DNA of 13,546 nucleotides from assembly GCA_002298075.1 (NCBI GenBank), contig DBLW01000117.1, positions 1 through 13,546 on the forward strand, given 5' to 3'. Both the position numbers and the translations under genes were made by a program. The notes below the pieces were generated by a model. It was given only the letters and a program-made list of their open reading frames with translations, was not told where the DNA came from and searched no databases. The DNA is from Bacteroidales bacterium UBA714 (GTDB lineage: Bacteria; Bacteroidota; Bacteroidia; Bacteroidales; UBA932). Positions 6,512 through 12,907 of this stretch are shown here, piece by piece (within the stretch, counting starts at the first letter, position 1; each line of letters begins with the position of its first letter).

Positions 6512-7855
6512 CTATACAAATTTGAAGAAACGCCGCCACCTTACGTTCTTCGGGAAACTCTTGTTCCCGTCAATTGAGAGCCACACCAGCGCCGGCTTTC
6601 CGACGATATGGTCTTCAGGTACGAATCCCCAATATCTTGAGTCAAGGGAATTGTGCCTGTTGTCTCCCATCATAAAGTAATAATCCTGTTTGAATGTATA
6701 GCCATGAGTCTCTTCACCATTTATGAATATCCTGCCGTCCTCAATTGAAAGCTCATTTCCTTCATAGGAAGTGATGATTCGTCTGTATAGAGGCAGATTA
6801 TCCATCGTAAGCTCCACATGAGCATCTTTTGCCGGAATCCAAAGCGGTCCGTAATTGTCCCTTGTCCACTTGAAATCGCTTGAGAAAGGGAAAATGGTAA
6901 GTTCCGAATCCGGAAAATCCGGAGGATATGTATCCACATTCCTTGTGACTGAAACCACATTCGGAAATTTGCCTATGGCTTCAACCATTTTTTCCGTCAA
7001 AGGCAACTGAGGATATCCAGGCATTGACGGGAGGAATCCCGCTTCAGCAACATTGAGTCCAAGTTCATCAAGATGAACAGGATTTATCCTCTGACCTGTG
7101 GTCACTACCCTGTAAGTATTCTGCACACCCGGCCATACGGTCTGGGCCTCAGAATTGACATATACAAGTCCGTCACGGATTTCAAGCGTATCACCGGCAA
7201 CAGCGACGCACCTCTTTACATAATGGTCCTTCTTGTCTGAAGGCCTCACTATCACTGGTCCGTACTCACGTATTATCCTTTCGCGTCCCGCGGCCCTGAC
7301 TGCCATATAGTAGTCATCGGCAGGAGCCTTGGTCAGCACAGTATCCCCATGAGGGAAACCGAAAACGACATAATCACCCGTCTCCACACTACCGAAGCCC
7401 TTGAGCCTGCGGTAATCGTTCTGTATGAGCGTAGAGTAAGATTCTCCGCGTCCTATCACGTTGTGGGTAAAAGGTATCGTCAGCGGTGTCTGCGGCATCC
7501 TCGGGCCATACGCGAGCTTGCTCACAAAAAGGTGGTCTCCGGTGTAGAGAGAACTCTCCATGGATGAGGAAGGAATCTTGAAAGCCTGGAAAAAGAACGT
7601 ATTGATGAAAGTGACTACAACGACCGCAAAGATTATGGCATCAAGCCAGTCAAGCAGCACATTGTGCTTTTCACCTTCTTTATATTCCTTCTTCCAGAAC
7701 AGCCACTTCACTTTTCTTGTGATATGGTGATCAAAAATAGGAACAAGACCGAAAAGCCACCAATAGTTCCCGAGCCATATTACCCACAGCACATAGAGCA
7801 CGGCCCAGAAACCGAACCTCGCCCATTTGTTGCGGTATAATTCCTTCAGACTCAT
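6512..7855 (-). CDS. lepB: Signal peptidase I
   Basis: 447 residues, membrane-bound protease that removes signal peptides from exported proteins. Two N-terminal hydrophobic segments (about 14-40 and 70-91) precede the catalytic domain. Box B, IPSSSMESSL, holds the nucleophile Ser98. Box D, HYVKRCVAVAGD, holds the general base Lys214. Box E is GDNRHNSLDSRYWG (397-410). The catalytic Ser/Lys dyad is intact. The roughly 170 residues between boxes D and E are long compared with E. coli LepB, as I recall being usual in Bacteroidota. The ATG lies 9 nt after the rplT stop, so it is probably cotranscribed with the infC-rpmI-rplT genes, an uncommon setting for lepB. No Shine-Dalgarno is seen. Confidence 0.96.
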   Translation of the reverse strand: MSLKELYRNKWARFGFWAVLYVLWVIWLGNYWWLFGLVPIFDHHITRKVKWLFWKKEYKEGEKHNVLLDWLDAIIFAVVVVTFINTFFFQAFKIPSSSMESSLYTGDHLFVSKLAYGPRMPQTPLTIPFTHNVIGRGESYSTLIQNDYRRLKGFGSVETGDYVVFGFPHGDTVLTKAPADDYYMAVRAAGRERIIREYGPVIVRPSDKKDHYVKRCVAVAGDTLEIRDGLVYVNSEAQTVWPGVQNTYRVVTTGQRINPVHLDELGLNVAEAGFLPSMPGYPQLPLTEKMVEAIGKFPNVVSVTRNVDTYPPDFPDSELTIFPFSSDFKWTRDNYGPLWIPAKDAHVELTMDNLPLYRRIITSYEGNELSIEDGRIFINGEETHGYTFKQDYYFMMGDNRHNSLDSRYWGFVPEDHIVGKPALVWLSIDGNKSFPKNVRWRRFFKFV

Positions 7856-7864
7856 CCGGCTATA

Positions 7865-8209
7865 CTATTTTACAGAATTGATGATAGCCTCAAAAGCCTG
7901 AGGATTGTTCATGGCAAGGTCTGCAAGAACCTTACGGTTAAGGCCGATGTTCTGCTTTGCAATACGGCCCATGAACTGTGAATAAGTCATACCGTACTGG
8001 CGTGCGGCTGCATTGATCCTCTGAATCCAAAGAGCGCGGAAAGAGCGCTTCTTGTTCTTACGGTCACGGTAAGCATAGGTAAGACCCTTCTCATAGGTGT
8101 TCTTTGCTACCGTCCAAACATTCTTTCTTGAAAGAAAATTACCGCGGGTTCTCTTAAGAATTTTCTTGCGGCGTGCCCTTGAGGCAACTGAATTTACCGA
8201 TCTTGGCAT
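7865..8209 (-). CDS. rplT: 50S ribosomal protein L20
   Basis: 114 residues, matching the usual 115-120. L20 binds 23S rRNA early in large-subunit assembly. Typical segments are MPRSVNSVASRARRKKILK, a long basic N-terminal arm through about residue 60, RALWIQRINAAARQYGMTYS (60-79) and GLNRKVLADLA (89-99). It follows rpmI after 91 nt, the longest gap in this operon. In other bacteria L20 represses its own operon by binding the leader mRNA. A comparable structure cannot be established by eye here, although two copies of AAAACAGTT (minus strand; 8280-8288 and 8216-8224) flank the gap. No Shine-Dalgarno is seen. Confidence 0.98.
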   Translation of the reverse strand: MPRSVNSVASRARRKKILKRTRGNFLSRKNVWTVAKNTYEKGLTYAYRDRKNKKRSFRALWIQRINAAARQYGMTYSQFMGRIAKQNIGLNRKVLADLAMNNPQAFEAIINSVK

Positions 8210-8300
8210 AAATTTAACTGTTTTATGGAGGCAGTGTCCTTTTCAGGAGCTTTTCAACTGCGTTCCAAGTTAGACTTTAAACTGTTTTGTAAAAAACTGG

Positions 8301-8495
8301 TTAGATACCCAACAAAGCTTTGACCCTCTTTGTGTCAACACTTGATACAAGTCCGACATGAGTCAAATTTCTCTTCTGCTTTTTGGTCTTCTTGGTGAGA
8401 ATGTGGCTCTTATAAGCGTGTTTTCTCTTGATTTTTCCCGTTCCGGTAAGCGTAAAACGCTTTTTTGAACCGGAGTTGGTCTTCATCTTTGGCAT
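8301..8495 (-). CDS. rpmI: 50S ribosomal protein L35
   Basis: 64 residues, normal length, very basic. It has the typical start MPKMKTNSGSKKRFTLTGTGKIKRKHA and the KQKRNL segment at 39-44. It lies between infC (52 nt upstream) and rplT (91 nt downstream), the classic infC-rpmI-rplT order conserved across bacteria. The leader before the ATG (AAAAAATTTAACT) is AT-rich without a Shine-Dalgarno. A short inverted repeat (8534-8538 with 8543-8547) sits just after the infC stop, but its stem is only 5 bp with no U-tract. Confidence 0.98.
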   Translation of the reverse strand: MPKMKTNSGSKKRFTLTGTGKIKRKHAYKSHILTKKTKKQKRNLTHVGLVSSVDTKRVKALLGI

Positions 8496-8547
8496 AGTTA
8501 AATTTTTTGACTGTTAGTTAATAATTATAGTTTTCCAATCACTTGGA

Positions 8548-9162
8548 TCACTTCTTTTTAATTGGGGCGATCATCATGATCATCCTCTTGCCTTCAAGCT
8601 TAGGCATCTGCTCAGCCCTGCCGTACTCTTCAAGTTCCACCGCGAAACGGAGCAAAAGCTTTTCTCCCTGATCCGCATATATGATGGAGCGTCCCTTGAA
8701 AAACACGGAAGCCTTTACTTTTGAGCCTTCCTGCAGGAACTCCTGGGCATGCTTGAGCTTGAACTGAAAATCATGCTCATCCGTATTCGGCCCGAACCTG
8801 ATTTCCTTTATGACTATCTTGGCCGCGTTGGCCTTCATCTCCTTGGCCTTTTTCTTCTGCTGGTAAAGGAACTTCTGATAGTCAATGATCTTGCATACCG
8901 GAGGATCGGCTTTCGCACTTATCTCCACCAGATCAAGTCCCTGTGCATCAGCCATCTTCAAAGCCGCTGACAACGAATAAACACCTGGTTCCGTGATGTT
9001 CTCCCCGACAAGCCGAACATTTGAAGCTGTGATCTCTTCATTGATTCTCAATCCGTCATCGTCCCTTTTAGCTGCAGGCCTCTGGCCCGGACGACCTGAT
9101 CCGCTTCCGCCAGGCCTTGGGCCAAAGAAGCGAGGACCGGATGGTTTAAATGGTGCTGCGAT
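8548..9162 (-). CDS. infC: Translation initiation factor IF-3, probable ATC start
   Basis: 204 residues if begun at the ATC at 9162-9160. IF3 binds the 30S subunit, blocks premature 50S joining and rejects non-AUG starts. The conserved part begins RINEEITASNVRLVGE (39-54), then GLDLVEISAKADPPVCKIIDYQKF, the lysine-rich linker, KEIRFGPNTDEHDFQFKLKHA and the C-terminal RMIMMIAPIKKK. Between an in-frame stop at 9177-9175 and a TTG at 9051 there is no ATG, GTG, TTG or CTG. The ATC lies exactly 8 nt after AGGAGG (9171-9176). Residues 2-37 are rich in Gly, Pro, Arg and Ser. A TTG start (167 residues, M-RINEEI) is the alternative but lacks a ribosome binding site. E. coli infC likewise uses a rare start (AUU) for autocontrol. 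Family certain; start likely. Confidence 0.93.
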   Translation of the reverse strand: MAAPFKPSGPRFFGPRPGGSGSGRPGQRPAAKRDDDGLRINEEITASNVRLVGENITEPGVYSLSAALKMADAQGLDLVEISAKADPPVCKIIDYQKFLYQQKKKAKEMKANAAKIVIKEIRFGPNTDEHDFQFKLKHAQEFLQEGSKVKASVFFKGRSIIYADQGEKLLLRFAVELEEYGRAEQMPKLEGKRMIMMIAPIKKK

Positions 9163-9170
9163 AAATAAAT

Positions 9171-9176
9171 CCTCCT
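9171..9176 (-). promoter_or_regulatory. Shine-Dalgarno site of infC
   Basis: AGGAGG on the minus strand within CTTTAGGAGGATTTATTT, 8 nt before the ATC at 9162. The overlapping in-frame TAG (9177-9175) limits how far upstream the gene can start. This site decides the start in favour of ATC. The spacing and the TTTAGGAGGA core are identical to those at the bL38 gene. Confidence 0.85.
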
Positions 9177-9205
9177 AAAGTTAAGTTAATTAATAATATA
9201 AAGAG

Positions 9206-11164
9206 CTATGACAACTGGTCTTTTATCTCCTTGCTCACCAAAGTGACAAAATCCTCAGCCGACATAGAACCTACGTCAATTCCTCCCTGTCTTCTGACTG
9301 AAACTGTGCCTTCATTCATTTCCTTTTCACCTACAATTGCAAGGAAAGGTATCCTCTTGAGCTCACTCTCGCGGATTCTTTTGCCGAGGGTCTCATTCCT
9401 GTCATCAACAGAAGCGCGAATATCGGAATTATTCAGCAAATCACAAACTTTTTTTGCATATTCCTCATATTTTTCGCTGACTGGCACTATGTTAACCTGA
9501 TCCGGCGTAAGCCAGAGAGGAAGTTTTCCGCCGGTATGCTCAAGCAATACGGCCACAAATCTCTCAAGCGAGCCGAACGGCGCACGGTGTATCATTACCG
9601 GACGATGCTTCTGGTTGTCGCTCCCGACATACTCGAGATCAAAGCGCTCAGGAAGATTGTAGTCGACCTGGATTGTTCCGAGCTGCCATTTCCTGCCGAT
9701 TGCATCCTTCACCATAAAATCCAGTTTAGGACCATAGAAAGCGGCCTCACCATACTCTACAATTGTATTAAGACCTTTCTCCTGTGCAGCCTCGACAATT
9801 GCAGCCTCTGCCTTCTCCCAGTTCTCATCCGTTCCGATGTATTTTGTCTTGTTGTTCGGGTCACGAAGGGACACCTGTGCAATATACTCGCTGAAATCCA
9901 GGGTCTTGAAAACATAGAGAATAATGTCAATTACTTTGCAGAACTCCTCTTTCAGCTGATCCGGACGGCAGAAAAGATGCGCGTCATCCTGTGTAAAGCT
10001 GCGCACGCGTGTAAGTCCGTGAAGCTCACCGCTCTGTTCATAGCGGTAAACGGTTCCGAACTCGGCAAGCCTGAGAGGCAGGTCCTTATATGAACGCGGC
10101 TTAGAACGGTAAATCTCGCAGTGGTGAGGACAGTTCATCGGCTTGAGCAGATACTCCTCGCCCTCCTGAGGCGTATGAATAGGCTGGAATGAGTCCTTGC
10201 CATATTTGGCATAATGGCCTGAAGTTACATAAAGATCCTTGTTTCCGATATGCGGAGTTATGACAGGCAGGTAGCCATATGACTTCTGGACCTTCTTGAG
10301 GAAATTCTCAAGACGCTCACGCAAAGCAGCTCCCTTAGGAAGCCAGAGAGGAAGTCCCTGTCCGACTCTCTGTGAGAAAGTAAACAGCTCCATCTCCTTG
10401 CCGATTTTCCTGTGGTCGCGCTTCTTGGCCTCCTCCATCATTGCCACATACTCATCAAGAAACGACTTCTTAGGAAACGATATGCCATAGATGCGGGTAA
10501 GCATCCTGCGGGTCTCATCTCCTCTCCAATATGCTCCAGCAATGGACGTGAGTTTCACAGCCTTGATTACTGATGTGTCACGCAAATGCGGGCCGCGGCA
10601 AAGGTCGGTAAAGCCACCGTTAGTATAGAAAGTTATTGTGCCGTCCTCAAGCTCTGATATGAGCTCGCATTTGTACTCATCACCCTTTTCAGTGAAAGTC
10701 TTGAGAGCGTCCGCTTTTGAAACCTCCACCCTTGTGAAAGGCTCCTTCTTGCGGGCAAGCTCCATCATCTTGTCTTCAATGGCCTTCAAGTCTGCATCCG
10801 TAATCTGCCTGTCACCGAAATCGACATCATAATAAAACCCATTCTCGATTGCAGGTCCTATACCGAATTTGACTCCAGGGTATAAAGCCTCCAGAGCCTC
10901 GGCAAGCAAGTGAGAAGAAGAATGCCAGAACACATGCTTAGCCTCGGCATCCTCCCATTTGTGAAGCCTGACTGCCGCGTCACTGCATACCGGGCGGTCA
11001 AGATCATATACAGTGCCTTTTCCTGTCGCGTCATCTTTAGTGACAACAGTGGCAGCAAGTACTTCTGCTGCAAGTTTAGGGCTGATGCCCTTTGCGATTT
11101 CATAGCAAGTCACACCGCTTTCAAAGGACTTGACGCTACCATCAGGAAATGTAATGTCTATCAT
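9206..11164 (-). CDS. thrS: Threonyl-tRNA synthetase
   Basis: 652 residues, full length. It joins threonine to tRNA-Thr in the cytosol. Domains in order are the TGS domain (1-62), the editing domain with HSSSH (His81, His85) and DLCRGPH (Cys189, His193), the class II catalytic core (about 245-535) and the C-terminal anticodon-binding domain (about 545-650). The catalytic zinc ligands are Cys345 (KPMNCPHH), His396 (TQDDAHLFC) and His526 (MIHRAPFGS). Motif 2 is RVRSFTQDD at 387-394. Both editing and zinc sites are intact. It is the first gene of the minus-strand block, followed by infC after 43 nt. The leader is short (about 40 nt from the proposed promoter), leaving no room for a T-box. No Shine-Dalgarno is seen. 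Confidence 0.98.
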   Translation of the reverse strand: MIDITFPDGSVKSFESGVTCYEIAKGISPKLAAEVLAATVVTKDDATGKGTVYDLDRPVCSDAAVRLHKWEDAEAKHVFWHSSSHLLAEALEALYPGVKFGIGPAIENGFYYDVDFGDRQITDADLKAIEDKMMELARKKEPFTRVEVSKADALKTFTEKGDEYKCELISELEDGTITFYTNGGFTDLCRGPHLRDTSVIKAVKLTSIAGAYWRGDETRRMLTRIYGISFPKKSFLDEYVAMMEEAKKRDHRKIGKEMELFTFSQRVGQGLPLWLPKGAALRERLENFLKKVQKSYGYLPVITPHIGNKDLYVTSGHYAKYGKDSFQPIHTPQEGEEYLLKPMNCPHHCEIYRSKPRSYKDLPLRLAEFGTVYRYEQSGELHGLTRVRSFTQDDAHLFCRPDQLKEEFCKVIDIILYVFKTLDFSEYIAQVSLRDPNNKTKYIGTDENWEKAEAAIVEAAQEKGLNTIVEYGEAAFYGPKLDFMVKDAIGRKWQLGTIQVDYNLPERFDLEYVGSDNQKHRPVMIHRAPFGSLERFVAVLLEHTGGKLPLWLTPDQVNIVPVSEKYEEYAKKVCDLLNNSDIRASVDDRNETLGKRIRESELKRIPFLAIVGEKEMNEGTVSVRRQGGIDVGSMSAEDFVTLVSKEIKDQLS

Positions 11165-11213
11165 AACTTGTCAATATTTTATTTTCTTCCGATTACTCGT
11201 AAATACAAGGTTG

Positions 11214-11221
11214 CAAAGTTA
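11214..11221 (-). promoter_or_regulatory. Promoter -7 box for thrS operon
   Basis: The minus strand reads TAACTTTG, an exact TAnnTTTG match, with a likely transcription start near 11207 and a leader of about 43 nt before the thrS ATG. I do not see a convincing -33 TTTG at the right distance, so the call rests on the -7 box and position. Confidence 0.55.
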
Positions 11222-11253
11222 TGATTTTTTTTTCTAATGAAGCATCTTTTCGC

Positions 11254-11261
11254 TATTTTTG
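11254..11261 (+). promoter_or_regulatory. Promoter -7 box for the DUF4199-glycosyltransferase operon
   Basis: TATTTTTG matches TAnnTTTG exactly. A T-rich segment (11225-11233) sits at the -33 distance. Transcription would begin near 11267, leaving a leader of about 60 nt to the ATG at 11328. It is back-to-back with the thrS -7 box, 32 bp apart, so the two promoters share upstream sequence. Confidence 0.55.
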
Positions 11262-11327
11262 CCGTATAAACAGGATTATTAATAAACATCCGGAAGCTTC
11301 ATAAAAACAATCTACACAGAATCTGAT

Positions 11328-11879
11328 ATGGAACAGAACAATTTACGGAAGGAAATGTGGAACAGCGCCGGCAAGGCGGCAATAATCTTAGGCCTTGTCT
11401 CATCAGCCTACCTCTTCATGACACAGTATCTCTCACAGCTGCAGATGCCGGCAGCAGTGAACATGCTCATCGGCTTTATGCTGTGGGCTGCAAAATTTGC
11501 CGGCTGCATATGGCTTATGCTATTCTTCATGCGCAAGTTCGTCAAGGAAAACCCTCAGGCAGACAATTCATCCTCTTTTCGGTTCGGCATCATAACATCG
11601 CTACTTTCAGCCCTGATATATTCAGCTGCATCCTTTGCAAACACCGCTTTCATAAACAAAGAGCTGTTTACGGAGCAAATGGACATGATTATGCAGAGTT
11701 ATGCCAGGATAATGGATTCAAACACCATGAATGCAATGGAAAAGATGCTCGACATGATGCCGCAGATAACTTTCTTCAGCACATTGGCATATTGCTTCCT
11801 GTTCGGTACTGCCCTGTCGGCAATCCTGTCACGAAACATACCGTCAAGAGACCCTTTCGCACCATCCCAGCCAGAATAA
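11328..11879 (+). CDS. DUF4199 membrane protein
   Basis: 183 residues with four predicted hydrophobic spans at about 17-38, 43-66, 85-106 and 146-167, so an integral inner-membrane protein. A Met-rich stretch (117-143, with QMDMIMQ and MEKMLDMM) separates the third and fourth spans. The topology, length and the glycosyltransferase immediately downstream match DUF4199, a Bacteroidota family of unknown function. The start ATG is the first in frame after a plausible promoter, with no Shine-Dalgarno. The glycosyltransferase gene starts 6 nt after its stop, so the two are surely cotranscribed and may act together, for example in handling a lipid-linked sugar; that function is inference from position. 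Confidence 0.82.
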   Translation: MEQNNLRKEMWNSAGKAAIILGLVSSAYLFMTQYLSQLQMPAAVNMLIGFMLWAAKFAGCIWLMLFFMRKFVKENPQADNSSSFRFGIITSLLSALIYSAASFANTAFINKELFTEQMDMIMQSYARIMDSNTMNAMEKMLDMMPQITFFSTLAYCFLFGTALSAILSRNIPSRDPFAPSQPE

Positions 11880-11885
11880 GACAAT

Positions 11886-12848
11886 ATGGAAAACACCAAG
11901 GACATATCCATTGTGATTTCTCTCTTCAATGAAGAGGAATCGTTGCCGGAGCTTGTCAGATGGATCGGTCAGGTCATGGACAGGGAAGGCTACACTTACG
12001 AAATAATCATGACAGATGACGGCAGCACAGATTCTTCATGGCAAGTCATAAGGGAGCTGTCAAGAAAGAACGCCAATATAAGGGGAATATCTTTCCGCCG
12101 GAATTATGGCAAATCCGCGGCTTTGTACTGCGGGTTCAAAGCTGCAATAGGACGTGTAGTGGTAACAATGGATGCGGATTTGCAGGACTCTCCGGAAGAA
12201 ATCCCGCAAATGTACAAGATGATTGAGCAGGGAGGCTACGATATTGTATCAGGCTGGAAGAAGCAAAGGTTCGACAATAAGCTTACAAAGAACCTTCCGT
12301 CAAAACTGTACAACGCCACTGCAAGAAAAATCACGGGCATAAAGCTTCACGACATGAACTGCGGGCTCAAGGCATACCGCAATGAGGTCATAAAGAACAT
12401 CGAAGTCTATGGCGAGATGCACAGATATATACCGTATCTGGCGAAAAATGCAGGCTTCACAAGAATTACGGAGATACCGGTACATCACCAGAAACGCAAA
12501 TACGGCAAGAGCAAATTCGGAATAGAAAGATTCGTAAACGGCTTCCTTGACCTGCTGTCATTATGGTTTCTCAGCACCTTCGGTAAAAAGCCAATGCATC
12601 TTTTCGGATTTACAGGCATCCTGATGTTCATAATCGGGGGAATAATTGCAATATGGATAATCGCGAGCAAGCTGATTGAACAATCACACGGACTTCCTTT
12701 CAGGCCTGTAGCAGACCAGCCGGTGTTCTATCTTGCCCTTGTGACAATAATTCTCGGCTTCCAGATGTTTTTGACAGGATTTATCGGGGAACTTATATCA
12801 AGAAACAGCAGCGAGCGCAACCACTACAACATCAGGGAAGAATTCTGA
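11886..12848 (+). CDS. Family 2 glycosyltransferase, GtrB/DPM1-like, membrane-anchored
   Basis: 320 residues. The GT-A domain begins ISIVISLFNEEESL (7-20), has the nucleotide-binding TDDGSTD (43-49), the RNYGKSAALYCGF segment (72-84), the metal-binding Asp-Ala-Asp at 96-98 in MDADLQDSPEEI, MNCGLKAY (157-164) and KYGKSKFG (205-212). Two C-terminal membrane spans follow at about 239-262 and 279-303. This layout is typical of enzymes that transfer a sugar from a nucleotide donor to undecaprenyl or dolichyl phosphate on the cytoplasmic face (GtrB, ArnC, DPM1). The sugar and its end use cannot be read from sequence. It lies 6 nt after the DUF4199 gene and ends at a two-way terminator. Confidence 0.93.
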   Translation: MENTKDISIVISLFNEEESLPELVRWIGQVMDREGYTYEIIMTDDGSTDSSWQVIRELSRKNANIRGISFRRNYGKSAALYCGFKAAIGRVVVTMDADLQDSPEEIPQMYKMIEQGGYDIVSGWKKQRFDNKLTKNLPSKLYNATARKITGIKLHDMNCGLKAYRNEVIKNIEVYGEMHRYIPYLAKNAGFTRITEIPVHHQKRKYGKSKFGIERFVNGFLDLLSLWFLSTFGKKPMHLFGFTGILMFIIGGIIAIWIIASKLIEQSHGLPFRPVADQPVFYLALVTIILGFQMFLTGFIGELISRNSSERNHYNIREEF

Positions 12849-12858
12849 AAAGCCGCAC

Positions 12859-12907
12859 AAAAAAGAGACTGCACCGTTGCTTCAATCCGGTACAGTCTCT
12901 TTTTTTT
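12859..12907. terminator. Two-way rho-independent terminator between convergent genes
   Basis: Arms 12865-12876 and 12888-12899 pair over 12 positions with one mismatch (12872 against 12892), around an 11-nt loop. On the plus strand an eight-T tract (12900-12907) follows, ending the glycosyltransferase unit. On the minus strand the A6 at 12859-12864 becomes a T6 tract, ending the sialidase transcript. The T-run reaches into the sialidase stop codon (12906-12908). Confidence 0.9.

Noticed and set aside
8216..8288. Two copies of AAAACAGTT (minus strand) in the rpmI-rplT gap as an L20 autocontrol element
   Set aside because: A 9-base repeat in AT-rich sequence can be chance, and I could not find pairing that resembles the L20 site of 23S rRNA. 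A covariance-model search of the gap would decide.
8534..8547. Short inverted repeat TCCAA/TTGGA just after the infC stop
   Set aside because: The stem is only 5 bp and no U-tract follows, so it is not a terminator; an L20-binding role cannot be shown by eye.
9536..10093. Long open frame on the plus strand opposite thrS
   Set aside because: It is antisense to conserved thrS catalytic codons, has no promoter or family resemblance, and is a shadow of the real gene; the same holds for plus-strand frames at 1058-1588 and 3263-3853.
11165..11213. T-box or other riboswitch before thrS
   Set aside because: The leader is about 43 nt and AT-rich, too short for a T-box, with no hairpin seen.
11357..11932. 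Second plus-strand reading frame across the DUF4199 gene
   Set aside because: It overlaps both DUF4199 and the glycosyltransferase start and reads as His/Cys/Arg-rich out-of-frame sequence.
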